The notes beneath the pieces are model-generated. The model ran no database searches, was not told the DNA's origin, and worked only from the letters and a program-made list of their open reading frames with translations. Shown here piece by piece: positions 21,029 through 34,302 of a stretch of 64,000 bases of DNA; the stretch's first letter is position 1, and every line of letters starts with the position of its first letter. The DNA lies in contig CM022679.1 in the NCBI GenBank assembly GCA_012295275.1, positions 8,581,669 to 8,645,668 on the forward strand. Reading direction: 5' to 3'. The position numbers were made by a program, and so were the translations under genes. The stretch is from Chrysomallon squamiferum. Lineage: Eukaryota > Mollusca > Gastropoda > Neomphalida > Peltospiridae.

Positions 21029-24000
21029 TCAACTGTCACGCAGTTCTTCTTGTAACCATTCAGGACTCGGGGTGTTGAGTTTGTTGAGGAGTTTTGAAAG
21101 GGCAATATTATGCTTTCTGTAATGATGTTTGAGAAAACGTTTTGCAGCTTTACCCATCTGTGGGTAGGTCCGTCCTTTCCCTCTGCCCAGACACTTGTTA
21201 ACTTTATCATTCATCACCTGGCAGAAGAAACCCTTCCTCGGATCATACCTTGAAAACAGTACCAGAAATGAATTACTTTAAACATACACACTGAGCATTA
21301 TATACTCAGCTTTAACAGCGGATAAATATAAAAAAAACTATCTAATGTTTCCCCATCTCTTACTACTACTATTATGGTATATATAAAAAATAAAATTCAA
21401 AAAAGAACAATAAGTAACACATTAAATTCAATTCTTTTTTTTTTGACTAAATGAAGACTTCTTTCTATATTTGTTCACTTTAACATAATTATTTGTTTAA
21501 ATTTAGACTGAAAAACAACAAATTATTCCAACTGACTGCTGTTATGTAAAAACAATTCTTTTACATATGTACACACACACACGTAAGTTGATCTTATATA
21601 ATAGCAATATCACAGGAAAGTATGTTCTTATAGAATGATTCTGCATCAAAGACCAATAAAAAAGGTCAAATATGTTTTTTCTTATTACCTGAGATACTGG
21701 CCATAATCCATGTAAGGTTCGATATGCAAGAAACGTTGAAGATGATGCATCACATGAACTGGGTCATTTTTTAGCTGCTCACCATCAATTATAAAGAGCT
21801 AAAAATAAAAAATTTAAATAAAAAAAATATATAAAAATAAATACAAAGCAACTCTGCTTCCAGAAAAATTTACCATTGTCTGAAGTGCATAGCTTTTTCC
21901 ATTCTAAGAGTTGAAAAATTTACTAATTTTAAAAATGAATTATTTAGAAAGTATATAAAAAAAAAATACTGAAATAAGAACAATACTTTCAGCAGGGTTA
22001 TGAAAAAGTATTATTATTATTATTATTATTATTATAATTTTTTATATATATATATTTATATAAAGGTTTCATTTCAGAATTTATAAAAATGATTTTAAGT
22101 AAACACACAAGGATTATTTACAGTAAGACAGCCTGAACAACAGACATTGAAAAAAAAAAAAAAAAAAAAAAAAAAATAAAAAACAGGAAACATTTCTACA
22201 TTCTTAATATTTATCTGTCACCATAACAAAAAAAAAAAAAAAAAAAAAATGAAATATTTCTTCACTCATATCTGTTCCCATAAAGCACTATCAATAATAA
22301 CATGTTTGCAGCAATAAGAGCTGAATTTACCTGTCTGGAGGGGTAATAGTCTAACCAGCGTAGTAGATGTTGTGCATAAATGCCAGGATTGAGACAGCGT
22401 GTCCGAAGGTATCGAACACGACGCGGAGCCATTTCTGTAGCAGTGATGATGTCGTAGAAGGTGTAATTCATAGCAGTGGGGTCTTGATGTGAACGCATGT
22501 GCTGACAAACAGAAAAGTTCATTTTACTTTAGAAACTTTTGTTTTGCTTGACAAACTAATAAGAGAAAAGTTCATTTTACTTTAGAAACTTTTGTTTTGT
22601 TTTTGTTATAATTCTTCTTAAGGGAATGCAAACTAATAATGAGAAAAGTTCATTTTACTTTAAAAACTTTTGTTTTTGTTATAATTCTTCTTAATGGAAT
22701 ACAAACTATTAACAAGAAAAGTTCATTTTATTTTAAAAACTTTTGTTTTTGTTATAATTCATCTTAACGGAATGCAAACTAATAATGAGATAAGTTCATA
22801 TTCCTTTAAAAACTGGTAGATTGGTTTTTGTTACAGTTGTTCTTAATGGAATACATGCTAATAAATATAATTTGCTCTGATGAAAATCAAAATGTGTAAC
22901 AAAACATTATGTGCTAATAGAGAGATACATTTACATTACTTTAAAAGATGACAGATTTGTTTTAGTTATAGTATTTCATAAAGGAAAACAAGCCAATAAA
23001 TATAATTTAAAAAACAACACCAGAATAAATTTGTACTAAACTTACATGCTAATAGATATAAATGTTCATATTACTTTAAATATTTACAGATATAATTTTA
23101 ATGTAGTTCTTCTTAAAGGAAAACAAGCCAATAAATGTATTTGTTGTGACCAAATTCAAAAGCCTAATAGACAGAAATGTTCATATTTCTTTAAATCAGA
23201 GAGATTTATTTTTGTTACAGTTCATTCTGAAGGAAAAGAAACCAATAAATATAATCTGTTCTGATCAAAATAAAAAAAATTATTAGGCTTAATGTATGCT
23301 TATGATCAAGTATAAAACATTGCTAAACTAAGGTATTATTTATGATAATAAACAAAGAAAAGAAAACAGTATGTGTTTTTCAATGGTTATTTAATTTACC
23401 TCAAAACAGTCTCTTTATTAAGTCAGCTAACAGATGTTTTTAGATGTTTTTAGAGATTCACTTTATTTTTATATTATATAAAGAAAATAACAGTATGTTT
23501 ATGTTAAGTTACATGTGTTTCAATGTCATTTAATTTAGCTTCCAACAATTTCTTTATAATCTGAGTATTAAGTAAAGTAATATTTACTAGGAAAAAGTAA
23601 GAGTATGTTTATGTTAACATGTATTTCAACAGTCATTTAATTTAGTTCCCAACCAACTCTTTATAATCTGTGTATAATTAAGTAAGGTATTAATATAAAC
23701 TATGAAAGATTCACTTTGTTTTAAGATTTACATATAATATTAAGACATGTACCTGATACCAGGAGTAAGCTCTTTTAGCAGGACTCAGTAAAATACAGAT
23801 GATTTTTGCTTTTGGAAGCAAAGCGTGAGCCCTGGCTGGGACCAACTCGTTGTCAAAATAGTTTGCACTTTTTTCAAATAAATAACTTGAGGTAGTATTT
23901 TTAGGTATTGGGAAAAAGTCCATGTACCTGGAAGAGACGTAAAAAAGACAGCAAATAAGATATGTGTGCTTTTATATGTCCATTTTGTCTGTCTTTTTAG

Positions 24001-27000
24001 ATATGTGTGTGAAAAAGATGTGAATGCAGGGATTCCACACACTCACACCCAAATGCATGCATGCACGCACACACACACACACACATAAAAAATAAAAAAT
24101 TGAGGGTATATATATATAAAATAATAACTAAGAATAAAATAAATCCTCCATGAATTTTTTCATTAACATTAAAACAAATTATTCAGAACATGTAAGATGA
24201 ATTTAATGTATAACTATTCTGCTGTCAAAAAATAAATTTATCTCCAAAGTTGTTATGTCACATTCATTTAGCAGTGAATACAAATTAATAAACAAAATCA
24301 AATTAATACTGTTTTTAAATATGAAATTGTATATATTATTATTATAACACATGTGACACTATTGCCTGGCTTCAGACAGTATACACCAAATAACATTTAA
24401 TATCAATCATTTAGAAAGCGTGCATAAGTTAACAATTATTTTGTTTTCTATTCATTCCCTGTCCATGAGGAATTAATACCACTGTATTTTTTTTTTTAGT
24501 ATTTCTTGACGAGTGAAATGAAACTTGTTTTTTAGTAGTTTGAACAATTTTTTTTAGAAAGATAAGTATGAACATTTATAAAAACACACAGAAATCTATT
24601 AAGTAAAATTAGAAATAAATATATACAAAACGTAAATATAAACAAATTTAAATAAAATAAAATGTTATCATTTTGTTTCCTACAATATTTTAAAGTTATT
24701 ATTTCTTTAAAAATATAAAGATTGTTTAAAAATTCAAATGCAAAAAGAAAAATCATTTAAATGAAAAAGAAAAATGTAAAATTAAAGCCAGTGTGAATAT
24801 TTTAAGAGACTTATTTTGTAGACTAAATTAGCAAATATATTCAACTCACCAGTCTAAGCCTTTATAATAATTATTTCCATTGAAGAACTGCACCTCCTCG
24901 AAGGTCTCCTTGCTGTTGAAATTGCTGACAATGGCAGGATGCATTGTTAGGAAAGTGTAGAGAGCAGTAGTACCTTCAAATATTTAAACAACAATTCAAC
25001 AAATTTTGAAAATTAAAAGCAGATATTTTAAATTATCTTCAACAGTATTTGAAAAATCCAGGTTTACCGTTATTCCACAAAGCCTCCTTTTTTCTTTCTT
25101 TTTTTTTCTTTTTTTAAAAAGAATAAATAAATAAAATTATAAAAATCTTTGCTACAAATTTTAAAAACTAAAAGAATATTTTCTGATTTGTCTCAACAAC
25201 CTTTACTGAAAATGACAGATATAACTGTTTTTCAAGAAACAGATTTTTAAAGTAAATCTTATAAAAAAATAAAAATAATCATAATTCTAACCATTCTAGA
25301 CATATTAAACCTAATGATAATTTCAGAAAATGAAAAAAAAAAAAAGGTTTACCTGTTTTTTGTGGTCCAATGATAAGGAATTTTGGAAGTCTGTCACAAG
25401 TCTTATTCTCTGACCAAATCATCAAATGACGTTTGTACTCACATGGATTCTGAATGAGTCAACAAATAAATATTTTAATAATTTCTATATTTTATTACTA
25501 TTAGTTATCAAATGCTTTTAGAATAATCCAATAAATTTTTTTATTAACAATTATTAGTTAAAAATATGATTTTGTTTTTTAAAGATAGTGACTTCATAGG
25601 TTCTCTTACAGAAAACTGCCAAACAATTCTGTATTACATATTAAATGTAACATATTTTGGTGAATGCACACCATGTTACTGTCAACATATAAAACTGCCA
25701 AACAGTCCTGTTACCCATTTCTGAATTTACACCATCTGTACTGTCACTGTAACATAATTAAAATGTGCTAGAACCAGAAAGTAACTTCATTACCTGCCAA
25801 AGTGGATCTTTTTCTTCTGGAAACATTTCAAAGTACTTCAGTCCTAGTTGCAGAGGTGGCAAAGAGTGAAGCTTGAGATTTGTCCAGCACTTGATAAACT
25901 TGACAACACTTTCAAAGGTGTAGAGTGCCAGACGATCATTCCCATAGTTAGACAGGTGGGTCATGAATATGTTTACCTGTGTGAAGATAAAAAGTCATAA
26001 TAACACTACCGGTCATGACTATGTTTACCTGTGTGAAAGTGAAAATAAAAAGTCAAAATAACATTGTCACAGGAACAATTTTTTCTGTGTTAAGATCAAA
26101 AGAGAAAATAATATTGTGAACTATAAATCCAACAAAAAAAAAGAAACCTTAAATATTGATAATTATGCATCTGTTAAACATATAAGATAAAGATGAACAC
26201 AATCCATATGTGATCAATTATTCAAATTAATAGAAACTAGAAATATTTAAAATAACAAATATTGAAAATATATTAACATTATATTATATAAATATTATAA
26301 ATATTAATGAATTCAAAAATAAAAATAAAACCTATTAAATTACTAACAGAAAATGTCCAGAAAAAGAAGAAGCACACTAGAAAACAAAAGGTCTACAAAA
26401 CTGAAGTAAACTTACAAAATAAATGCACTGACAAGACACAGGTTAAAAATAATATACAAACAACTAAAAACAAACTGTCTGTTACAATGAGGTAAGCTTA
26501 TAAACATGTACACTGGTAAAATAACTCACAAAGAAATAAGAACAAAACCAAGTAAAACAAATACTTACTGGATTAATAAGGAATGTTTGAAAGAGTTCTC
26601 CCCCCTTGATGTTACTGTCCAGCCCTTCACGGCCACCTTCAAAATCATCCACAAAAATAGTGTGTGTGAACAGACCACACACCTGGCGTGGAAGTACCTG
26701 AAGAAAATCACATTCCAGTTTTAGACAATTTCTTTTTGATTTAAAAAAAATAAAAAAAAATAAAAAAAAAATAAAAAATCCATATTAGATTAAAATTTTG
26801 TTAACTCAAATAATTCAGTTTTTAATCAAATATATCTTCTTTTTTTTTTCTTACTTTCCAAAGTTGATCTAGTGAATAATGTATTTTTAATAAACGCCAT
26901 TGCAAAAAACATACTTTTTGAAAATTCTGCATTTTACATGTATTTTAATTATTAGCCCCTCAACAATTCAGTTACTTTATCAATGAAGCAACAGTGTAAA

Positions 27001-28700
27001 TAAGAATAACCCCAACTGTTACTGTTCTAATTTTATGATAAATTTTACTAATTATTCACAAAATTCTGTTCAGAGAAAAAATAAAAAAGAGCCATACCAT
27101 GATTCCTCTATATATGAAGCCCCTGCGACGCCAATATGGTCGTAAATGAGGATATTCCTCTGTACTGGTCACTTTTATATCCCAGACATTTCTCCAGGCA
27201 TTATACAGTTCTTCATGCACAGGATACACACCAGAGTGATGTGGGGCCACTGCATAGTACTTGTTTACCGAGATACCATGAGCCTAAGAGAATAAATGTG
27301 AACACACTAAATACTTTGGAATTATCAAGAAGTAACAGAGAAATACTACACTTAAAAAATAAATACAGAACTGCTTTTTGACATTTGTTAATATTAATTT
27401 TTGTTTAGTTAACAAGGCTGGCAAAGTGTATGAAATAAATATAGCAAGTTGTGATATAACTGTATACTTCAGCATAATGAAAAACAATTAGGTTTTTTTT
27501 TAAAAACATTTTTGATAAAGAAATTTTCCTTGGCTAAACCTTACTTTTAAAAACAGTACAAAATTGAAAAAGGTTTTTGTTTCTGTTCTTACCTATATAA
27601 TTTATAATTTTTTTTTTATGATCAATGTTTGTGCATTTATAGTTAAAGAACAAATTTTAAATAGTTTCTAAAGAAATAGATTTAAGCATATTTGCTGAAG
27701 TTAATTCACAAAGCTCACTTTAGCAAACTGGTAATTCAACTGCATGGATTTTTCTAAATAGGTTTCGTCAAATTTATGAGCCTGTTCGTGTCTCCACATG
27801 TGACCAAACCACCAGAATTTGTCTCTGTATTCTGTTTAAAATAACAAAAGTTAAAATATTCAGTGTGTTATTGCTATGAATGACTGGACCTTGGATAATT
27901 TTTAGCTTTTTTTTTCCAAACAATTACAATTATATTCCCACAACAGAGGCAGCTAAACCAAGCTTGAAAAATAGATTTAAATTTGAATTAGGCTGTGTGG
28001 CTGTACTTTTGGATTATAGAATGTTCTTTTTTTTTTTCTTCCCTATCAAAGAAAAGATGAAAGGACTGACCATTCTTTATTTTACTTCAATGGAAAATAA
28101 ATTATACTTAAAATTCTCCTGAGTATTAACGTAAAAGGTTACATGCATTTGTGAACAAACAAGTTAAATAATTAAAACATGCCTTTGTGCATTTCCAAAA
28201 ATTTGTATATATGTGTTATTATTTATTTCTCAATATATGTACGTATTTGCATGTATGAATGTGTGTACATACATACATACATTTTTTATATTTATTTATT
28301 TAAATGTGTGTGAGTGTGTGTGTTAAATATGTATGTATGTATGTATGTATACATAATTTTGACCCAGTCTATTACAATTTAACCTCACCTATAAGTTTAC
28401 GGTCTCCATCGTCTTCTTCAGGAAGTCCATGAAGATAATACTTCCCAGAAAAACCAAGGTTAAAATGAAAGCCTTCGATGTCTTGTTGTAGTCGTGTCTG
28501 GGCAGCAGCCATTGCCTAACAAACAAAATATTTATACAATGAAGTGATAAACACATTTAATGATTTTCTATATATTTTTATTTTTATTTTAAATACCAGT
28601 ATACCAATGCAACAGCACTGATTGTGACATTCATAATAGAATTGTTCTAGCATTGTTATTATTATTGTTGGTGGTGGTGGTGGTTTACATTTTATATGTT

Positions 28701-28752
<52 letters not shown>

Positions 28753-31457
28753 ATTTATAATCAATTACTTCAATTTAATAATAAAACCATATTTAAAAAA
28801 CAAGTTTAGACATTCTTTAAATTTAAGTCCAAACAAAACATAACTGTACATAGTTACATGATGATATTTGCCTTTTTTCATTATTAATCATTTTACTCTT
28901 TAAACAGACCACAATTTTTATCCCTTTATACAATATGTATTTACAAATCAGGGCAATAGGTTGAATGATATTTAATAATTTATTAAGATTCGTATGGGCA
29001 CATTGACACAATGCCTATTCCATTGTTGTACAGAATAGATATATATTTAGACTTTGGGGTTAAATAATGCTAAACGAATGTTACACAATGATATCTTCCA
29101 GGTTTGACCTTTGACACTGTCTGTTGTCAAAACAGAACAAGGTATTATCTGATATAATAAAGTAACAGATGCAGTAATGAATGTTCTCTTTATGAGAAAA
29201 TTACATTAGTATTTGATTACACATACAGGAGGTCCCTGTTTTTTATCACCCTACATCTCTGTTACTAGTATTAAGTCATCTATTTCCATAAATATAACAT
29301 CATTAATTACATCCAGATAAACTGTTTAAGAAGCATTATTGCCATATATAGAATTTGTGTTATATGTTGAAAATTCCTAAATAATACAAAAATATTAAAA
29401 TCAACATTTAGGTATCATGTTAATATTAAAAATGTAAACAGAATTATCTCAAGAAGAAGCTAAATGAAAATGAATGCTGTCCTCCCAATAAAATAAAATA
29501 ATGAAAACATTAAAACAAATGTGTTATTATTATATTTTTTTCTTTCCTTTATTAGATTACCCTATCTTGGTGAGTTTAATTTTATTATTTGAGAATAAAC
29601 TATATTGACAATATGTTGTTTTTTTTCTTTTTCTGACAGATATTCTTTAATGTGTCTGTACCACCTGGCCAGCATTAAGAAAACAGATTTATAATAACCT
29701 TGGAATTATGGATCTAAACTTCACATCTATGTTCAAAAATATAAAAAAAAATTATTAATTAATTAAAATAAAAATGTTGTGCATCACTTCAGAACAACTT
29801 AGTACCAAATGAAAAATAATTATAAAGAGGTGACTACATTTATAAAAAAAAATAAAAAAATTCAAAAAATCAATGAACAAGAATTTGTTTTATATAATTT
29901 TCCAAAGAAAACTGTAAATGATTTAAAATGAGTTTTCTTACACTGCAATTTTACAAAACGTAACAAAGTAATTTTCATCTGACCTCCAGTTTTGACATTT
30001 TATTTTAAAACTGTTACATTATCTAATACAAGTTATTGTAATTTTGCCAATTTCTGTGTATTGCAGAACAAAAAATAATTTAAGTGTTTAAACATTGGCC
30101 AATTTCCTCAATATAGCCAGTATGAGGCATGCATGAGTAACTGCTTGCCTTTCAAAATTATGATGCAATAAAGTAACTGACAAGCTGAAAGAAAAACAAG
30201 CTGTTATTTGTATCTGAATATAATTGATGGTTTATGTCTACCGAAAGGAAATCAAATGACAAAATAGCTTTATGTTTGTACCCAGTGAACTCAATGAATA
30301 TTCATAAAAACAGACCAGATCAAATTATTACTTTCTGTATTCACTGAGGGCAATAATTAAACTTAATTTTAGATTAAGGATATTTTTATAGTCACTCTTC
30401 TGTTACCTGGGAAACTAATTATGCATGTAGTGGGGTTTCCACTTTAAAGCCAGCAACAACTTTATTTATTAAGTCAACTGTAACATAACACCACACAAAA
30501 AGGTTAGGTTTCATTATTTTCACAGGTTTTTCTGTGATTTTTATAATACATATTTGTCTTACATTTTTAACTAATACAATTTTATGCTACTACTATATTT
30601 AGAACAAATTTAATTTTCTTATTTATATGTACTACAGATTCAAGATGCTTTACAAGAAATATGCACAAAAAGTGATACATACTGTTAAATATGTTTAATG
30701 TTATTGTAAATGTGATTCGGTAATTAAGAAGAAAGAGTAGATACATATATAGAAACACAGATACACATACATAACATTATTTCTCTGTGATTCAGAACTA
30801 AAGTCCAATCATTACAATCTTATTTTAAGTTGCCATTTTGTTTATAGTTAAATAATATACATTTGTATATAAAAATAAATAAATAAATAAATACAAATTT
30901 ATAAAAATAATAAATTACAAAAATCATGTTGATAAATATTCATAAATGTTTTAATTCTGAAAGTCAGCCTTTAAATCATTTCAAAGAATGTAATTTAAGT
31001 CATTATTAAATAGAGCAACTTTTCAGATATAAAAAAGCAGTTTAAGCTTAGACAAGTTAATGTATAATGCACACAGAGAAACAGAGATCAGCTGTGTGTA
31101 GCTGTTGCTGGTCATAAATTACTTTAAACTAGCAACAAGCAGTTGTAAGACAGGTTTTGAATGACTCTAACACATTTAGAATGGAAATCTTAGAACATTT
31201 AGTGCCAGGAATGAACAGAAACACATGCATTTGTTTCCAATATTTAATAACATGCAGCCACATAATTCGAGATAATGCAGAATATATTTTTAGAATAAGC
31301 ATGCATATTTTAGCTATGTATCTGTACTTGCAGACCTTTTCAGCATTCCAATTAACTATATCTTAGAATATGACGAGAGAATTACAGGAGAAGCCTTATT
31401 ATGTTACAGAAGGATCATTTTATGCATAATAATTTTTTAATTAGGCAGCACCTAAAG

Positions 31458-31509
<52 letters not shown>

Positions 31510-32651
31510 ATTGTACTTTGTATTTTATATAATATAAAGAAATTCTCAAAATGAGCATTATAAATTAAATTATATATCAGACTAATAAAAAGAAATCTTA
31601 TAAAATAACATTTTAATTTTTTTTTTTTTTTTACCTCAACATCAACCACTTTCATTCTGATTCCTTCCTTGCCAACAAAGATGTCATCAACGTCGACCTG
31701 GAGGTAGCGATGTAGAGTGATACTGAGTTTACCATGAGAAAAGAATGACAGACTGTCAATGAAAATAAGCTGATGAATCCAGAAGTTCAGGCAGTTTCCA
31801 AAGAACACTCGACGTATACCATCATACTGTCCTGTGTCAAACAAAGTGGCCACAACATTTCTCACAGACATGTTATTTTCAGTAAGAACTCCAGCTGACT
31901 GAGAAAATGACAGAGGTTCGTATGTGGAATGATTTGTATGAAACACAGTCCAGTCATCACCAGGCAACGTTCCTTTAAAGGTCTCACCAGGTTTTGTTAA
32001 TCTCCATATGTCTGAAAACTCGTTCAGTTTGTAATTTTCTAGTAGCAAGTTGTACTGGAGAGTCAGCGGAAAACCAGGGACAGTTTCACTAATTAGTTCT
32101 TCTTTTGATGGGACAAACATGATCATACCGACATCGTATTCTTTGCAGTATTTATCCAGAAGTTGTCTGTTCCAATTGTCCATGTTCACATATGCGTCAA
32201 AATTTTCAAAAATAATAACAGCAAATTTCCCTTTATCGGCATGAGTTAATGTCGGAAGATTTTTTCCTGTGGTTTCAACTTTAAATTCTATTCTCAGAGC
32301 TTCTAACAGATGAGTAATTTTGGTGACAGATTTGGAGAACTGAGACTCTACCATTATTAACACTTTTTTCCCAATCCGTAGTCCTGCTTCTGAGCTGTGA
32401 TCTTTTGGTGCACGAGGCTGACTCTTCGGCATGACACTGTCTTCTCTACAGCTTATTAAAGGCTGAGGCGGGTCTGCCTGGCGTTTCACCAAACCAAAAT
32501 TAAAAAACATCAAATGGTAGGAGAAAAAAATACTCGAGACTAAACTTAAAGCTAGGACGAAAAAGAGTCCTTTTATGAGAGTAAATCTCTTGCAGCAAAG
32601 CCATCGAATTAGCAAGGTTCGACAGAGAACAACCTCACGTCTAAAAAACAT
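21029..32651 (-). CDS. NDST: Heparan sulfate N-deacetylase/N-sulfotransferase
   Basis: Golgi type II enzyme that removes N-acetyl groups from heparan GlcNAc and N-sulfates the amine using PAPS. Coding exons, 5' to 3' on minus: 32651-31635, 28515-28389, 27831-27719, 27283-27098, 26697-26569, 25976-25794, 25449-25353, 24973-24850, 23927-23753, 22501-22331, 21798-21689, 21248-21029. Phases join throughout to give 883 aa (human NDST1: 882). A signal anchor lies near residues 24-48. Deacetylase part: [47 protein letters not shown]. Sulfotransferase part: PAPS loop GPQKTGTTAL with Lys616 (human Lys614), 3'-phosphate site AYSWYQ with Ser714, and paired Cys820/Cys830. The ATG at 32651 has A at -3; the frame upstream of it has no ATG. 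All key residues are present, so it is predicted active. Invertebrates usually carry one NDST, so no vertebrate paralogue number is given. Confidence 0.97.
22149..22248. repeat. Two long A runs in NDST intron 10
   Basis: Poly(A) tracts at about 22149-22176 and 22229-22248 on the plus strand, separated by about 50 bases. They lie in the intron just downstream of NDST exon 10. Confidence 0.85.
22502..23275. repeat. Minisatellite abutting NDST exon 10
   Basis: Tandem copies of a unit with 'aaaagttcattttacttta', 'aacttttgttttTgttata' and 'aatgcaaactaataatgag' blocks. Core starts fall at about 22513, 22565, 22643, 22717 and 22790 (spacing 52-78 bases). More diverged and longer units continue to about 23275. 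The first copy supplies the pyrimidine tract of the exon 10 acceptor. Confidence 0.85.
23360..23710. repeat. Second tandem repeat in NDST intron 9
   Basis: Three imperfect copies of a unit with 'agtatgtttatgtta' and 'catttaattta' blocks, starting near 23368, 23492 and 23602 (period about 110-124). It ends about 45 bases from the exon 9 donor. Confidence 0.75.
24051..24085. repeat. (ATGC)n-(AC)n microsatellite
   Basis: Short ATGC repeats pass into about nine AC dinucleotides in NDST intron 8. Confidence 0.85.
25960..26068. repeat. 52-bp duplication across NDST exon 6 acceptor
   Basis: The last bases of intron 5 and the first bases of exon 6 are duplicated in tandem. The core 'tatgtttacctgtgtgaa' appears at 25969 and again 52 bases higher. 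Each copy carries cacacag|gtaaacat on the minus strand, so there are two near-identical acceptors, at 25977 and 26029. Confidence 0.85.
28705..28749. repeat. (GT)n microsatellite
   Basis: About 22 GT dinucleotides in NDST intron 1, preceded by a short GGT run at about 28670-28683. Confidence 0.95.
31465..31505. repeat. (GA)n microsatellite
   Basis: About 20 GA dinucleotides in NDST intron 1, about 130 bases from the exon 1 donor. Confidence 0.95.
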
Positions 32652-32966
32652 GGTATATGTAAATCGAAAATAAACTGAGATAAAAATAAAAAGGAACACA
32701 GATAAAAGCTAAAAATATGGACACATGTTTCAAGTTCCATCTAAAAATGAGGATGAAATCGTATTCATAAAATCCATCTTAATTTTTTAAGACCGTCTAC
32801 AGAGGTATGAAAAAATACTTGGTTGTGACTTGCCACCAGGGTAGTCATTGCTGATATCATGAGAATCTTTTATGAGAAATTTAGGAACACTTCCACATCC
32901 GCAGTGCACAAAACAACTGAATTACGTTTCTATCCCATTGCTTGTCTGAATTAATTTGCCGTTTTA
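32652..32966 (-). other. NDST 5'UTR, second exon part
   Basis: A strong acceptor on the minus strand (tttctttttttttcccag) ends at 32967, so the 5'UTR exon probably starts at 32966 and runs into the coding exon. It contains several short upstream ATGs, for example one reading Met-Gly-stop, which could damp translation. Confidence 0.55.
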
Positions 32967-33468
32967 CTGGGAAAAAAAAAGAAAAACATAGTTGTATGTG
33001 AGAATTACATATAAAGAAAACGGTAATATAACTGCCTGTCTATAACTGCTGAGTTTTCTTTAAAAATTCTTATGCCTTATGTTATGGATAATCATTATTT
33101 TCGTGAAAATTTTAAGTTATTAATTATATTTTTAGAGAAACAAATGAATAAGATAATAATGTTATCGTGTTATAAGAAATCTATTTAAAAAACCGCCAGT
33201 AATGTTACTAACAATAAGGTAAATACTGAAGAAGTATTCAACGACAATACAGTTTTATTATTAAACAGCAGGACTTATCTGATCCACTGGCCGACTGGAC
33301 AGGCCAACGATTCGAGTACAAAACATAACTTATGAACTCATATTACTGTTGTTATCGACTGACCCATTCAAAATCTTATACTGCGTCTCCTAGCATTATA
33401 AATCGTCACAGTTCGAAAACAAAAATACCACCAAAAATAAAATAATGACAGTGATGTTCGAAACTTAC

Positions 33469-33540
33469 CACGTTAGAAGCATAAAATCATTTTGACAAGC
33501 GCTCCTGTTAGCAAAGTTAGTTATTCCTGCGCATGCGTTA
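33469..33540 (-). other. NDST 5'UTR, probable first exon
   Basis: On the minus strand a consensus donor (aacgtg|gtaagt) ends at 33469, directly downstream of the NRF1/ETS-like sites. Spliced to 32966 it gives a compact leader. The 5' end is approximate because no start-site signal can be read exactly. Confidence 0.5.
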
Positions 33541-33562
33541 ATTATCAAAACTTCCGGAAAAA
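33525..33562 (-). promoter_or_regulatory. Probable NDST core promoter
   Basis: The palindromic NRF1-type site TGCGCATGCG (about 33528-33537) lies 14 bases from an ETS-type site ACTTCCGGAA. Both are typical of TATA-less housekeeping promoters. They sit just upstream of the presumed first NDST exon, in a locally CpG-containing stretch. Confidence 0.5.
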
Positions 33563-34302
33563 TACCCTCGATCTAATTTTAGTTAAAAGGATGAAACTTA
33601 GATACTGTTTGGTTTGGGTAATTGTTGTGTACGAATCGCTTTTGGGGAAGATGATTAAATTTTGATTCTGAAACTGTTGTCGTATAATGTTATTTCTTGG
33701 TAATAATTTCTTATAAGAGCTCTCAGAGTCGTCTTATGAGTCGTGCTTAGTTTAATATCGCCAATAAATTATTGAATAATATTAATATTAATAATAATCT
33801 ATAGTCCTCTGGCAAACTTCAAACTTCAGTGTCGTTTATCATTCTATGGGTATCACGTCTGTTTACTAGCTAAATCATGGCAAATGGGTTTTCCCATACC
33901 AGATAAAAGATATATTAAACATCGTTAATATTATCATTCAATATTTTCTCTTCTCTATTAGATAAGTTGTTTAAGTAGTAAAATATGTGGCAGTGCCTTT
34001 TGTCATTCTCATGATTATTAAATTAAGCATAAATGGTTAATGTTTATAGCTTATTTATTGAATAATGTAATACCAATGTTAATTAAACTGGCCTTACATA
34101 ATAGCTTTTTAATTATTAATTTCATTACTTAAAAGTTTAAAAACAGAATATACTGCCTTACTTATTTATAAGACAGCAGAATGACAATAAAAAGTTTAAA
34201 AAAATAAAAAATAACTCATAATCAGTTATAGAGTAAAAAATATAAATTATGATACATGAACTGTAAAAACAGCAAATTTTACATTAAATGAATTGACTAA
34301 TG
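33563..34302. other. Spacer upstream of NDST
   Basis: No supported gene. An ATG frame on the plus strand at 33590 encodes only about 22 codons. From about 34113 the sequence is the left member of a direct repeat that recurs beyond the transposon. Confidence 0.5.
34113..34250 (+). repeat. Direct repeat flanking the transposon, left
   Basis: About 140 bases, including 'cttaaaagtttaaaaacag' and 'aatatactgccttacttatt', are repeated in the same orientation at 37437-37580 with scattered differences. They lie outside the transposon target-site duplication. Confidence 0.8.

Noticed and set aside
31452..32699. A 415-codon single-exon protein at the NDST 5' end
   Set aside because: The outer start is GTG, not ATG. 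The 3' end runs through a donor at 31634 into intron and a (GA)n repeat that reads as poly Ser-Leu. The real exon is 31635-32651.
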